A stretch of 64,000 nucleotides of DNA from Chlamydia trachomatis (GTDB taxonomy: Bacteria > Chlamydiota > Chlamydiia > Chlamydiales > 2-12-FULL-49-11), in NCBI GenBank assembly GCA_945872565.1, contig CAMBZN010000007.1:1-64000 (forward strand), read 5' to 3'. The position numbers were made by a program, and so were the translations under genes. This document shows positions 25,518 to 34,615 of this stretch, piece by piece (within the stretch, counting starts at the first letter, position 1; the number at the start of each line of letters is the position of its first letter). Under the pieces are notes generated by a model that made no database searches, was not told the DNA's origin, and saw only the letters and a program-made list of their open reading frames with translations.

Positions 25518-26498
25518 TCATGGTAAAAGGAAATAAAACCCTAAACTTAAGTAAATAAGAGTTGTAATTACATCGGTAAACATCAATACAATAGGACCAG
25601 ATGCAACCTTTGGATCTAGTCTCCATCTATGTAAGATGATAGGCACTATTGCTCCTATTATAGCTGTGACATTAATGGATAAAAATATACTCAGACAAAT
25701 AATCCACGCCGGCCCAAATCCTCCACCCCAAAAAAGGGATATGAGCCCAACTATCACACTTGCTGTAATGGAAATAAGAAAAAACAACCTACTTTCTAAC
25801 AAGGTATAATAGAAGACTTTACCCCAGCCATGCTTTTTATTGGTCATTAGATAGATGCTCATTGTCATAGCTTGCATGGAGATTGATTCAGAAAGAGAAA
25901 GAACCAGTGGAATAAACATTGCAAGCAATATAACATGCAGGAGGATAACCTCATAAATATCAGAAATGATCGCACAAAGAATCCCCCCGATCATATTACA
26001 AAACACCCAAGGCATCCGATGGATATACTTACTCCATAAAGACTTTGTGGGCCCCTCCTCAACTGCAATACCAATCATTTGGAAAATCTGCAGCCGCTTG
26101 CGTTTTGAGCTAATCTCCAAATCATCTTCAAAATACTCCTGAAGGTCTATCACCCCCAAAAACATCCCATGCTTTAAAACAGGAATTGCGAGCAAATGAA
26201 ACTTTTGCATAATCGCAAGTGCCTCAAACATAGACTGCTCATGTTGAACAAGATGTACTTTTGTCTTCACTATTTCTCTTAAAGGGGCGCCCGGGTCGTG
26301 AACAAGTAACTCTCTAACATTAACAAGTCCTATAAGGTGTCCTTTTGTGTCTAACACAAAGTAATAGGGCTTCTCATTTTCATCGATTGTATTTCGAATT
26401 CCATCAATTGCTTGCCCAATTGTCTGGTTTAACTCAACAATGTTGTGAGCTTTACGGACATACGCTTCTGTTTGATGAGTCAAATGCTTTTTTTTCAT
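25518..26498 (-). CDS. MgtE-like magnesium transporter, short form without N domain
   Basis: 326 residues. A tandem CBS pair (about 30-135, with FVLDTKGHLIGLVNVREL and IPVLKHGMFLGVIDL) is followed by five transmembrane helices typical of MgtE, ending in LDPKVASGPIVLMFTDVITT, whose Asp is the predicted pore Mg site. The usual N-terminal superhelical domain (about 130 residues) that gates MgtE by Mg is missing. The canonical GGN-x-G-x-Q of the pore helix reads SESISMQ. The ATG at 26498 has GAAGGAAC upstream, so the short N-terminus is real. Confidence 0.8.
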   Translation of the reverse strand: MKKKHLTHQTEAYVRKAHNIVELNQTIGQAIDGIRNTIDENEKPYYFVLDTKGHLIGLVNVRELLVHDPGAPLREIVKTKVHLVQHEQSMFEALAIMQKFHLLAIPVLKHGMFLGVIDLQEYFEDDLEISSKRKRLQIFQMIGIAVEEGPTKSLWSKYIHRMPWVFCNMIGGILCAIISDIYEVILLHVILLAMFIPLVLSLSESISMQAMTMSIYLMTNKKHGWGKVFYYTLLESRLFFLISITASVIVGLISLFWGGGFGPAWIICLSIFLSINVTAIIGAIVPIILHRWRLDPKVASGPIVLMFTDVITTLIYLSLGFYFLLP

Positions 26499-26588
26499 AT
26501 GTTCCTTCGTTAAAAGATATATGGGCAAAAAACATATACTTCAAGATAAACCTCGAAAAGAATTGGATTCTTTTGTATATTTTTTTCT

Positions 26589-28400
26589 ATGTGTGGAATT
26601 TATGGATATATTCAATCTGAGAGTAAGCGGGACGCTTTAAAAGCTTGTCTTGAAGGACTTTTGAAACTTCAGTATCGTGGGTATGATTCTGCAGGCCTTG
26701 CATCTATTCATGAGGGTTCATTAATTTCCTATAAGACTGTTGGTCGAGCAGATCTTTTACACCCCATGATCAAGGACAATCGGTTAGACCTAAAGTTAGC
26801 TATTGCCCATACTAGATGGGCAACTCACGGCGGTCTATCAGAAAAAAACACCCACCCTCAAATTGATTATACTGAAAGTATTGCCCTTGTTCATAATGGC
26901 ATTATAGAAAATCACCTTGAGATCAAGGCGTTTTTGGCGGATAAAAAGATCCCCTTTCGCTCAGAAACTGACACTGAGGTAATTACAAACCTTATCTCCT
27001 ATTTTTACAAGGGAGATTTAAAAGAAGCGATTGAAATAGCTTTATCTAAAGTGCAAGGATCGTTTGCAATTGTGTTGATCCATAAAGACTCACCTCACAC
27101 TATTTATGGTGCTGCAAGAAACCTTCCCCTTGTTATTGGAATTTGCAGTAAGAGTAAAGATGTTTATATTTCTTCAGACTCCTCCTCTTTCTTAAATGGA
27201 AGTTATGCTACCTATATTTTAGAAAACCAGGAGATAGCGCTTGTGACCAAAGACTCTTTAAAGATCTACACTGAAAAGGGATTGAAAGAAGAGCAGGACC
27301 TTGAATTAATCATCGTTGACCAAGAATTAGAGAATCGAAGAGAGTTCTCTCATTTTATGCACAAAGAAATTCATGAGCAGGAGTTTCTTTGTGAAAAAAT
27401 TCTTCACAAACGTTTTTGCGTCGACACTTTTTCTTTTGAGGAATTAAAAGAGGACCTCCTTTGTTTTCAAAATGCAGATCATATTGACATCATCGCCTGT
27501 GGATCTTCTTTTCATGCAGGTCTTATAGCACAATCTTTTTTAGAAGAGTTAAGCAACATTGCTGTAACTGTTCATCTTGCTTCTGAATACCGATATCAAA
27601 CGCATTTACCCAAGAGAAATACTGTTGCAATAATCATCTCACAATCTGGAGAGACTGCTGACACTCTTGCCGCTATGCGCTATCAAAAATCTAACTTTGC
27701 TCTTGTAATTGCCCTCTGTAATGTTTCAGGCTCGACACTTACAAGAGAATGTGATCGGTTTATCCCCCTCTACGTAGGAAAAGAGGTGAGTGTTTGCTCG
27801 ACAAAAGCGTTTACTGGACAGTTGTTAAATCTTTACCTTCTTGCTGTTCACATTGGAAATGTTCGGGGGATTAATACCAGTAGATACATTAGAGAACTAC
27901 TCAATGTTCCCCAGGAAATTGCAACAGTAGTGGCACAAGAAGAGCAAATAAAAGCTGCCGCAAAGACATTTTCAACTTTCCCTCACTTTTTCTTTACCGG
28001 CCGGTCGGTGATGTACCCAGTGAGTAAAGAGGCTGCCCTTAAATTAAAAGAGATCACCTACCTTCCTGCTGAGGCAATTCCTGCTGGTGAAATGAAGCAC
28101 GGCCCTATTGCATTAATCGATGAAAACCTTGCTACCATTGCATTTTTAGGAGAGGAAAAAACCGCCCTAAAAACCCTTTCGAATTTAAGTGAAATTAAAG
28201 CTCGAAATGGCCCTCTTCTAATCTTTGGCCCCGATGATTACAAAGATTTAACCACTCACATCATCAACATTTCTTGTAATACTTTTTCAGCCATTCCCTA
28301 CTCTGTTGCTGGGCAGCTGTTTGCCTATTACATGGCTCTTTTTCTCGGTCGAGAAATAGATTTCCCAAGAAACTTAGCCAAATCAGTAACAGTGGAATAG
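26589..28400 (+). CDS. glmS: Glutamine-fructose-6-phosphate aminotransferase GlmS
   Basis: GlmS makes glucosamine-6-phosphate from fructose-6-phosphate and glutamine, the first step to UDP-GlcNAc for lipid A and peptidoglycan. The protein starts MCGIYGYI, whose Cys2 is the glutaminase nucleophile, so the start is fixed. HTRWATHG and HNGIIENH are glutaminase motifs. Two SIS domains follow (SQSGETADT; STKAFTGQ; GEMKHGP), and the C-terminus ends PRNLAKSVTVE as usual. No Shine-Dalgarno precedes the ATG; a TATATT (26576-26581) ends 7 nt before it, with only a weak -35 (TCGAAA). The next gene starts after 3 nt. Confidence 0.98.
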   Translation: MCGIYGYIQSESKRDALKACLEGLLKLQYRGYDSAGLASIHEGSLISYKTVGRADLLHPMIKDNRLDLKLAIAHTRWATHGGLSEKNTHPQIDYTESIALVHNGIIENHLEIKAFLADKKIPFRSETDTEVITNLISYFYKGDLKEAIEIALSKVQGSFAIVLIHKDSPHTIYGAARNLPLVIGICSKSKDVYISSDSSSFLNGSYATYILENQEIALVTKDSLKIYTEKGLKEEQDLELIIVDQELENRREFSHFMHKEIHEQEFLCEKILHKRFCVDTFSFEELKEDLLCFQNADHIDIIACGSSFHAGLIAQSFLEELSNIAVTVHLASEYRYQTHLPKRNTVAIIISQSGETADTLAAMRYQKSNFALVIALCNVSGSTLTRECDRFIPLYVGKEVSVCSTKAFTGQLLNLYLLAVHIGNVRGINTSRYIRELLNVPQEIATVVAQEEQIKAAAKTFSTFPHFFFTGRSVMYPVSKEAALKLKEITYLPAEAIPAGEMKHGPIALIDENLATIAFLGEEKTALKTLSNLSEIKARNGPLLIFGPDDYKDLTTHIINISCNTFSAIPYSVAGQLFAYYMALFLGREIDFPRNLAKSVTVE

Positions 28401-28403
28401 TGG

Positions 28404-29366
28404 ATGAAAAAAATTCTTGCTCTGTTTTTTTTTATCCTTGTGGCTATTTTCCTCCCCTCCATTCTTCCATTTACAGTTAAAAAAGCAATTTTTGATCAAC
28501 TGACAAAAAACACTCCAGGCGCATTTACTGTTTCTGAGATTGATTTTAATTGGTTTTCAAAAACCACCTTCGGGGATGTCACATGGGAATATAAAAACAC
28601 TCGGGTAAAATTCTTAAAAGTAGATATTAACGCTTCCCTCTCTAAAATCTTTCTTGAAAAAGCAATACCAGTAAACTGCTGCTCTGGAACCATTTACTAT
28701 AAAGATAAAATCCTCTTTGACCATGTAAAAGCGGAGCCATCAATTCGTTACAAGGACAAAAAGCTTACAATCGCTCAAGATTGTACAATCACCGCAGCTG
28801 TTGTTGAAGAAGGGGTGGAGGCTTTTACTAATCACGCCCTAATCCCCCCATTTTCAAGCCCGTTGGTAAGCCTTCACCTCTGTTCTTTTGAAATAAACTC
28901 AAGTTCAAAACACTCCTTAAAAATGGAAGGAGATCTAAGGCTAGGCACGTTAAAATGTGCACAAAACCACCTATTAACAACTGTTTTGAGCCTCTTAAGG
29001 GAAAAACCGACCACATATACTACCGTAGAATGTGGTATCATGCCCTTTATCGTTCAAAACGGTGTTGTTTCATTTGATAGAACACATTTTCTTGTGGACA
29101 AAGCTTTTGAGATGATCTCCCTGGGTACAGTAAATCTTATGTCTGATGGCTTAAACATTCACGTTGGCCTCACTACAAGCTCCCTTATTAGAGCCTTTGA
29201 CCTCACCTTTCTCCCCCCTGGTTATATGGTCCCATTTAAGATCGAAGGGACCACCCATAAACCTGAAATTCAGGTCAAAGAGGCCCTTAAAACAATAGCT
29301 GCTCTAATTCTTCTTGAGAAAATAGCCCCTCAAAATCGAATTTACCCTAAAACCCAAGCTTTCTAG
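28404..29366 (+). CDS. Hypothetical protein with N-terminal signal anchor, AsmA-like features
   Basis: 320 residues with an N-terminal hydrophobic segment (about 3-23) and a long beta-rich remainder. The pattern of short amphipathic strands, the theme GTVNLMSDGLNIHVGL, and FKIEGTTHKPEIQV near the C-terminus recall AsmA/TamB-type envelope proteins that lie under the membrane and carry lipids, but similarity is weak. It lies 3 nt after glmS, so it is almost surely co-transcribed; a cell-envelope role would fit glmS. A hairpin lies 29 nt after its stop. Confidence 0.6.
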   Translation: MKKILALFFFILVAIFLPSILPFTVKKAIFDQLTKNTPGAFTVSEIDFNWFSKTTFGDVTWEYKNTRVKFLKVDINASLSKIFLEKAIPVNCCSGTIYYKDKILFDHVKAEPSIRYKDKKLTIAQDCTITAAVVEEGVEAFTNHALIPPFSSPLVSLHLCSFEINSSSKHSLKMEGDLRLGTLKCAQNHLLTTVLSLLREKPTTYTTVECGIMPFIVQNGVVSFDRTHFLVDKAFEMISLGTVNLMSDGLNIHVGLTTSSLIRAFDLTFLPPGYMVPFKIEGTTHKPEIQVKEALKTIAALILLEKIAPQNRIYPKTQAF

Positions 29367-29394
29367 CTGATCTCTTTTTTTATACACTTCAGAT

Positions 29395-29425
29395 ATCTAT
29401 CTATCTAATAGTTAGATAGATAGAT
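29395..29425. terminator. Perfect 14-bp stem, 3-nt loop hairpin downstream of the glmS operon
   Basis: ATCTATCTATCTAA, loop TAG, TTAGATAGATAGAT, perfectly complementary. The stem is AT-rich and has no following T-run, so it may be a weak or bidirectional terminator, a protein site or an mRNA 3' end protector rather than a classical terminator. A 10-bp palindrome GATTTAAATC follows at 29426-29435. Confidence 0.5.
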
Positions 29426-29579
29426 GATTTAAATCAAATAAATTGTTGCATCACAGGAGCTTTTTTTTGTGATATTAATATATTTATTTATTTATATAAA
29501 TTAGTTAATTAAGAAATTATTTGTTTTTAAACTCTAATTTGTTTTATAATTAAAGGAAACAAAAAAGGAGTTAAATAAA

Positions 29580-30431
29580 ATGGACGCAACAAGAGCACAT
29601 AAATTTGGTTCAGCAGAGAGTGTAAAAACAAAAATTTATCATTACAACTGTAAATTAAATAATTCAAAAATAAATGAATCAGAAAGAGAAAAATTTTCAC
29701 AAAAATTAAAAATTGCAAAACTTGCTCTCCTATTTTTTGAACGTAACCCCCTAACTCTTCCACTAGAATTAAGAAAAATCCCACTTGCTTCTATTGTAGA
29801 GACTTTAAAAGCAGTTAAAGCTACTATTTATCCTGTTGCGAAACGAGAAATTAAATTAGTTGATACTCAACTCAGAAAAGCGAGAGGGGCAGTAGCAGTG
29901 GAAAGGTTAGCAGCACAAGCAGCTGTAGCAGCACAAGCAGCCGCAGCAGAAGCACGAAAAGAAACAGATCAACTCCTAGACCAATATGAATTAGATGAGA
30001 AAGAAGAGCTAGCTGAAAAAGAAACACTTTCTCAACTATCCGAATTATATACAATAGAAGAGGAAGTGTTACAAGAAGAGCGAGCGTTAAAAGAAAAGCG
30101 AGCGTTAGAAGAAGAAGAGCGAGCGTTAGAAGACATTGCAAACTCAAAGAGCGCCATGGAAGAAATGGTTGCGCTTAAAGAGATCTATCAATACATAATA
30201 GATACTCGCTCCTTTATATACACCTCTGGATCAGCTAAACTTCTAAAACCGGATAATTCTAACAAAAGCGGTGTAGCTATTTTAGGGGTAATTGAAGCAA
30301 TTGGTAGAGCAATCTTACTACCATTTGTAGCAATAGCTCAATGTTTTATTTGTCTTGCGGAAGGTAGAAAAGTTAATATGCGTCCGTACATTGATACATT
30401 TTCTGCCCCGTTTAATCCACAGGAAAACTAA
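29580..30431 (+). CDS. Hypothetical coiled-coil protein with Ala/Glu-rich repeats, candidate effector
   Basis: 283 residues. An N-terminal polar part is followed by an Ala-rich helix (about 104-126, AAVAAQAAAAEA) and a Glu-rich coiled coil (about 127-195) containing three degenerate copies of ERALKEKRALEE-type heptads. A hydrophobic segment (about 233-262) near the C-terminus could sit in a membrane. No family recognised. Low complexity, repeats and a late hydrophobic segment resemble secreted chlamydial effectors or Inc proteins; this is inference. Shine-Dalgarno AAAGGAG. A terminator follows. Confidence 0.6.
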   Translation: MDATRAHKFGSAESVKTKIYHYNCKLNNSKINESEREKFSQKLKIAKLALLFFERNPLTLPLELRKIPLASIVETLKAVKATIYPVAKREIKLVDTQLRKARGAVAVERLAAQAAVAAQAAAAEARKETDQLLDQYELDEKEELAEKETLSQLSELYTIEEEVLQEERALKEKRALEEEERALEDIANSKSAMEEMVALKEIYQYIIDTRSFIYTSGSAKLLKPDNSNKSGVAILGVIEAIGRAILLPFVAIAQCFICLAEGRKVNMRPYIDTFSAPFNPQEN

Positions 30432-30456
30432 ACACCACTTAATTACTCAAGTATAG

Positions 30457-30490
30457 AAAAATCGATCTCTTAGGGGATCGATTTTTTTTA
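30457..30490 (+). terminator. Rho-independent terminator
   Basis: AAAAATCGATC pairs with GATCGATTTTT across a short loop, and the right arm runs into T8. It lies 26 nt after the stop of the coiled-coil gene and before the aldolase. The symmetric A/T tracts would allow it to work in both directions. Confidence 0.85.
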
Positions 30491-30547
30491 TTGAAACTTT
30501 CATTTTTTTTTGATATATTGCATTTTTTATTTTTAAAGGGGCAACAG

Positions 30548-31606
30548 ATGTTAATGCAAGAATTAGAGGTTTTACTAGGACATAAACTTGAGCAATTATT
30601 AAGCTTAAAAACTTGTAAAGTATCAAAAAATCTCCTCTCCCTCCCAGGACCTGATTTTGTCGACCGAATTTTTGCCCATTCTGATAGAAATATTCGTGTA
30701 CTGCAAAATTTTCAAGCTATTTTCAACCATGGAAGGCTCAGTAATACCGGCTACCTCTCCATTTTACCTGTAGATCAAGGAATTGAACACTCTGCAGGGG
30801 CCTCTTTTGCTCCAAATCCTATCTATTTTGATCCAGAAAATATCATTAAACTTGCAATAGAAGGGGGTTGTAATGCGGTAGCAACAACTTTTGGAAATTT
30901 AGCCATCATGGCCAGAAAATACGCTCATAAAATCCCTTTTCTAGTAAAAATCAATCATAATCAATTACTTACCTACCCCAACACCTATGATCAAATTCTG
31001 TTTGGAAAGATTCAGGAGGCAGCAGATCTTGGTGCACGCGCTGTTGGCGCAACAATCTACTTTGGGTCACCTGAAAGCAATAGACAAATTGTCGAAGTGG
31101 CTAAAGCTTTTGAAGAAGCTCATAGACTGGGAATGGTAACTGTCCTTTGGTGTTACTTAAGAAACCCAAGTTTTAAAACAAAAGAGGCAGACTACCACCT
31201 TGCAGCAGACCTCACAGCCCAAGCAAATCACCTTGGTTGCACCATTAAAGCTGATATTATTAAACAAAAACTTCCCACTTGCAACGGTGGATTTAAGAAT
31301 CTTAAGTTCGGTGTGACCTCTGAAAAAGTCTATTCAGACCTCTGTTCCAATCACCCAGTGGATTTAGCAAGGTATCAAGTTCTTAATTGCCTCTCTGGAA
31401 GAATTCCATTAATTAATTCCGGCGGCCCATCAGGCGAAAATGATCTAGTTGATGCAGCAGAAACTGCATTGATCAATAAGTTAGCAGGCGGTGCAGGGCT
31501 TATTTCAGGGCGAAAGGCTTTTCAAAAGCCTTTGAAATCGGGAGTAAAACTCCTACACCTAATCCAAGATGTTTACTTAAGTAACGATTTCAAACCAATT
31601 TCCTAA
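30548..31606 (+). CDS. fbaB: Class I fructose-bisphosphate aldolase, DhnA type
   Basis: 352 residues. It cleaves fructose-1,6-bisphosphate to dihydroxyacetone phosphate and glyceraldehyde-3-phosphate through a Schiff base. Signatures: [12 protein letters not shown] (substrate Asp), [25 protein letters not shown] with the Schiff-base Lys, and [10 protein letters not shown] plus [11 protein letters not shown] for the phosphate groups. Chlamydiae use this DhnA-type enzyme in glycolysis (dhnA in C. trachomatis). The ATG at 30548 has AAAGGGGCA upstream; the 19 codons open before it are not conserved-looking. Confidence 0.95.
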   Translation: MLMQELEVLLGHKLEQLLSLKTCKVSKNLLSLPGPDFVDRIFAHSDRNIRVLQNFQAIFNHGRLSNTGYLSILPVDQGIEHSAGASFAPNPIYFDPENIIKLAIEGGCNAVATTFGNLAIMARKYAHKIPFLVKINHNQLLTYPNTYDQILFGKIQEAADLGARAVGATIYFGSPESNRQIVEVAKAFEEAHRLGMVTVLWCYLRNPSFKTKEADYHLAADLTAQANHLGCTIKADIIKQKLPTCNGGFKNLKFGVTSEKVYSDLCSNHPVDLARYQVLNCLSGRIPLINSGGPSGENDLVDAAETALINKLAGGAGLISGRKAFQKPLKSGVKLLHLIQDVYLSNDFKPIS

Positions 31607-31621
31607 CAAGTTAATTACCAA

Positions 31622-32107
31622 TTATGTAAAAGAAAATGACGCCATTTTCTCCCCATCGTAAGGCATTAATCCATGAAATGGCTCATGTGTTTTTCCAAAT
31701 ATGAGTGGAAGTAGATACTTATCCCCCTCCCACATTGGTAATTCCATCAACTTATCCTTGTCTACCCAACTTAAGTCTCCTTCTGGGCAGGTAGAGTAAG
31801 GCGATCCCGTCCAATCTGTGATTAAAAAAATAAAAGCCATCCAATCTTCCTTATTTTTTCCAAACCCCGTCCAGTTAACCGTCCCCCTAAAGGTCATTTT
31901 TGTAACAACTATCCCCGCCTCCTCTTGAATTTCTCTTCGCATAGAACTTCCCACATCCTCATCCTGGTGCATTTTCCCTCCAAGGCCATTATATTTTCCT
32001 TTATGGTCATCCTGTTCACGCTTATTTCTATGAATCATCAGGACCTGGGAGTGATCCTTTGAAAGAACATACCCTAAAGTTCCAATGATCGGAGTGTATT
32101 TAGACAT
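31622..32107 (-). CDS. NUDIX hydrolase, MutT/MTH1-like
   Basis: 161 residues. The Nudix box is GGKMHQDEDVGSSMRRE followed by IQEEAGI, matching GX5EX7REUXEEXGU. YNGLGGK and WMAFIFLITDWTG resemble 8-oxo-dGTP diphosphatases of the MTH1 type, which cleanse the nucleotide pool. Substrate is inferred only. Shine-Dalgarno AGAAGG. It converges on the aldolase gene with 15 nt between stops and is divergent from the LRR-fusion pair. Confidence 0.88.
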   Translation of the reverse strand: MSKYTPIIGTLGYVLSKDHSQVLMIHRNKREQDDHKGKYNGLGGKMHQDEDVGSSMRREIQEEAGIVVTKMTFRGTVNWTGFGKNKEDWMAFIFLITDWTGSPYSTCPEGDLSWVDKDKLMELPMWEGDKYLLPLIFGKTHEPFHGLMPYDGEKMASFSFT

Positions 32108-32209
32108 AAGAACCTTCTTGTTAAAGAGCTACTATGATAAACTTACCCGACAAAATTTTCAAGGAATCTGTGGAAATTAATCTTCTGTTTTCTCCTTAAT
32201 AAGGTTATT

Positions 32210-34615
32210 ATGATGACTGTAGCCCTATCCCTGCCTTTTCTAATTCTAGCACTTTGTAATAAACAGTCTATAAAACAGACCCTTCTTTCTATACCATCAA
32301 CCTTTTGTGTACCCATTATTTTTCTAGTTTTCCCCATCGTGCCCCTATTCCCTGTTTTATTGATCTTAAGCATCTGTAACACTATTCACATTAGAACCTT
32401 CAACACCCCCCTGCAGTGGAGAGCGTTAAAACTCATTAAAAACCTCCCCTCTTTAAAGGATTCTATTTTCAACCAAGCACCCCTCATAACCCTTTTTTCT
32501 TGCTCCTTGTTTGCTATTTTTTACAGCTGTTTTCTTACCCCCCCAAGCTCTTTAAGCCTCTTAAGCCTCCCTTTTCTTTTACTATCTCCTAAAAAACTAC
32601 TCCCCTACCCCTTTCAAATTGTCACGCAATGCTATCAACCAAAAGTTATCGGACAGGCAGGGGAAATACCCAATTCCCAAAATGAGGTCGCCTATAAATA
32701 TAACAATGAGTTCCCCTTAGAAAAATACACTGTTGGATTTTCAGGGAAAAAAGTCTTCTCAATCCCTCATAAAAAAAAACCTCATGTAGTATTTCTCTAC
32801 CTAGAATCATTTAGAAGTACAGATGTGGGGAAAATCACCCCCCATTTTGATAAATGGTCTAAGCGGGGAATTTTCTTCTCGAAATTTTATGCAAGTGCCT
32901 CTCAAACTTTTAAGGCAATGTTTGCAACCTTTTACGGATTACCCCCATGCTTTGGCATAGACTTTGTGGAAAGTACAAGCCCTGTTCTCACTCTTCCTTT
33001 AAAGGGGCTTCCTAATTTTTTTAAAGAAAATGGGTACACTAATATCTTCATAAAAGCTGGTAGCCACAACTTTGATAATCAAGGGGACTTTTTAAAAAAT
33101 CACCATTTTCATGAAATGTACGATGAAATGGATGTAAAAAGGCAAAATCCAGAAGCTTATGGTACAAGCTGGGGGGTCCATGATGAATTTATGTATGATT
33201 TTATGATCAATAGAATTCAAACGAGCAAAACCCCCCTTTTTATCAATACCGCTTCGGTTACAAATCACCACCCCTTTGTCACTCCCGAAAGTTTCACCCC
33301 TTTTTTCGGTAAAACTCCATTTGAAATAGCGATGGAATATTCCGACCATACCCTAGGACTTGCTCTTGAAAAGCTCTCTTGCTTAGAGATTCCTATGCAT
33401 GTTTATATCATGGGTGACCATGGGTATCCATTAAATCATAGTGGAAGGCCGGGGTTATCACCAACTCTTGATGAACATGTAACCCACGTTCCCTTACTAA
33501 TCCTACCCCTGCATTGTGGTGAAGTTATTCCAAAAGAAATCAAAGAAGTTTCCTCTCAAATTGATATCCTCCCTACCATGATGGATTTATACGGATTTAC
33601 AGGAAAAAACAGTGGAATTGGCTCTTCTTTATGCCGAAAAAGGGAAACTCCCACAGCGTATTTACTCAATGAATCTTTAGAACCAATGTCAGGATTGGTA
33701 ACAAGCGATTCTTACCAGGTATTTAACGAGTATATCCCCATCTACAACACCCTTAAAACTCTTTATAAACAGAAAAAAATCAGCTCTGAAGTAGATGCTT
33801 TAAAGGTATTAAACCTTTCCTCTCAGTGTATTGCTTTTAAAGAGCTTCAGCTGCTTCTTGCTATTAACCCAAACCTTGAAACCCTCCAACTTGATAACTG
33901 TCCAATCATCGCGGGCCTTGATTTCAACTATCCAAAATCTTTACGAAAAATCTCCCTAGAAAATAATGTTCTCATCCTAGATGAAGATATAAAACACCTT
34001 CCAAACACCATCGAGAGCATATCCATCTTAGGATGTAGAAACCTTACAGATCAATCTCTTCAATATTTAAAACATCTTCCACTAAAAGAAATTTCCCTCT
34101 CCTGTAAACCATTTTCAAACAAAGCTCTTTTCCACTTTCTCTCCTCTCTCACCCTTGATAAAATTTGGTTAAAAGATGCTGAACATCTTAATGAGGAGTT
34201 TTTTCATGTCTTTTCCTCACATCCACTCACAGAAATCACCATCAGTGGCGCAAGAAGTCTTTCTGATAGATCTATTAAATCGATCTCTTCTCCGATGCTA
34301 AAAGTATTTATGAGTGACAACTGCTCAAATCTTACAGACCTTGCATTGTGTCATTTAAAAAAATGCCCCTTAGAACTTCTTCACTTAGAAAGAGCAACTC
34401 ACATTTCTGATGAGGGAATTTCTCAACTCCAATTTTTAAAAATACACACCTTTTTTATCAGTCACAATCATCACATCACAGAAAATGGGGTAAAAAACAT
34501 CAATACTAATTTTATGCGAAATCTTTTTTGTATTGATTGTTTAAAAATGCCTGAGGTTTACACAGACACTCCAGAGAAACAAATCTATTTTTTAAGCAAT
34601 CAGGGACAACTGTGA
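32210..34615 (+). CDS. LTA-synthase/sulfatase-like membrane enzyme fused to leucine-rich repeats (copy 1)
   Basis: 801 residues in three parts. Residues 1-140 hold about four to five membrane segments. Residues 190-480 are an alkaline-phosphatase-superfamily domain like LTA synthase: Glu199 in LYLESF, the nucleophile Thr233 in SQTFKA, TSWGVHDE (319-326), TNHHPF (351-356) and Asp403-His404 in GDHGY. These match the metal and phospho-transfer residues of LtaS. Residues 530-780 are cysteine-type leucine-rich repeats as in F-box/AMN1 proteins (CRNLTDQSLQYL, CSNLTDLALCHL, THISDEGISQL). The catalytic and LRR parts would lie outside the inner membrane. LTA is not known in chlamydiae, so the substrate is open. 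It overlaps copy 2 by 4 nt. Confidence 0.85.
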   Translation: MMTVALSLPFLILALCNKQSIKQTLLSIPSTFCVPIIFLVFPIVPLFPVLLILSICNTIHIRTFNTPLQWRALKLIKNLPSLKDSIFNQAPLITLFSCSLFAIFYSCFLTPPSSLSLLSLPFLLLSPKKLLPYPFQIVTQCYQPKVIGQAGEIPNSQNEVAYKYNNEFPLEKYTVGFSGKKVFSIPHKKKPHVVFLYLESFRSTDVGKITPHFDKWSKRGIFFSKFYASASQTFKAMFATFYGLPPCFGIDFVESTSPVLTLPLKGLPNFFKENGYTNIFIKAGSHNFDNQGDFLKNHHFHEMYDEMDVKRQNPEAYGTSWGVHDEFMYDFMINRIQTSKTPLFINTASVTNHHPFVTPESFTPFFGKTPFEIAMEYSDHTLGLALEKLSCLEIPMHVYIMGDHGYPLNHSGRPGLSPTLDEHVTHVPLLILPLHCGEVIPKEIKEVSSQIDILPTMMDLYGFTGKNSGIGSSLCRKRETPTAYLLNESLEPMSGLVTSDSYQVFNEYIPIYNTLKTLYKQKKISSEVDALKVLNLSSQCIAFKELQLLLAINPNLETLQLDNCPIIAGLDFNYPKSLRKISLENNVLILDEDIKHLPNTIESISILGCRNLTDQSLQYLKHLPLKEISLSCKPFSNKALFHFLSSLTLDKIWLKDAEHLNEEFFHVFSSHPLTEITISGARSLSDRSIKSISSPMLKVFMSDNCSNLTDLALCHLKKCPLELLHLERATHISDEGISQLQFLKIHTFFISHNHHITENGVKNINTNFMRNLFCIDCLKMPEVYTDTPEKQIYFLSNQGQL

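Noticed and set aside
32143-32382. 79-codon minus-strand frame over the start of the first LRR-fusion gene
   Set aside because: It is a shadow frame with basic, random-looking residues and no Shine-Dalgarno; it would also cover the upstream region of the fusion gene.
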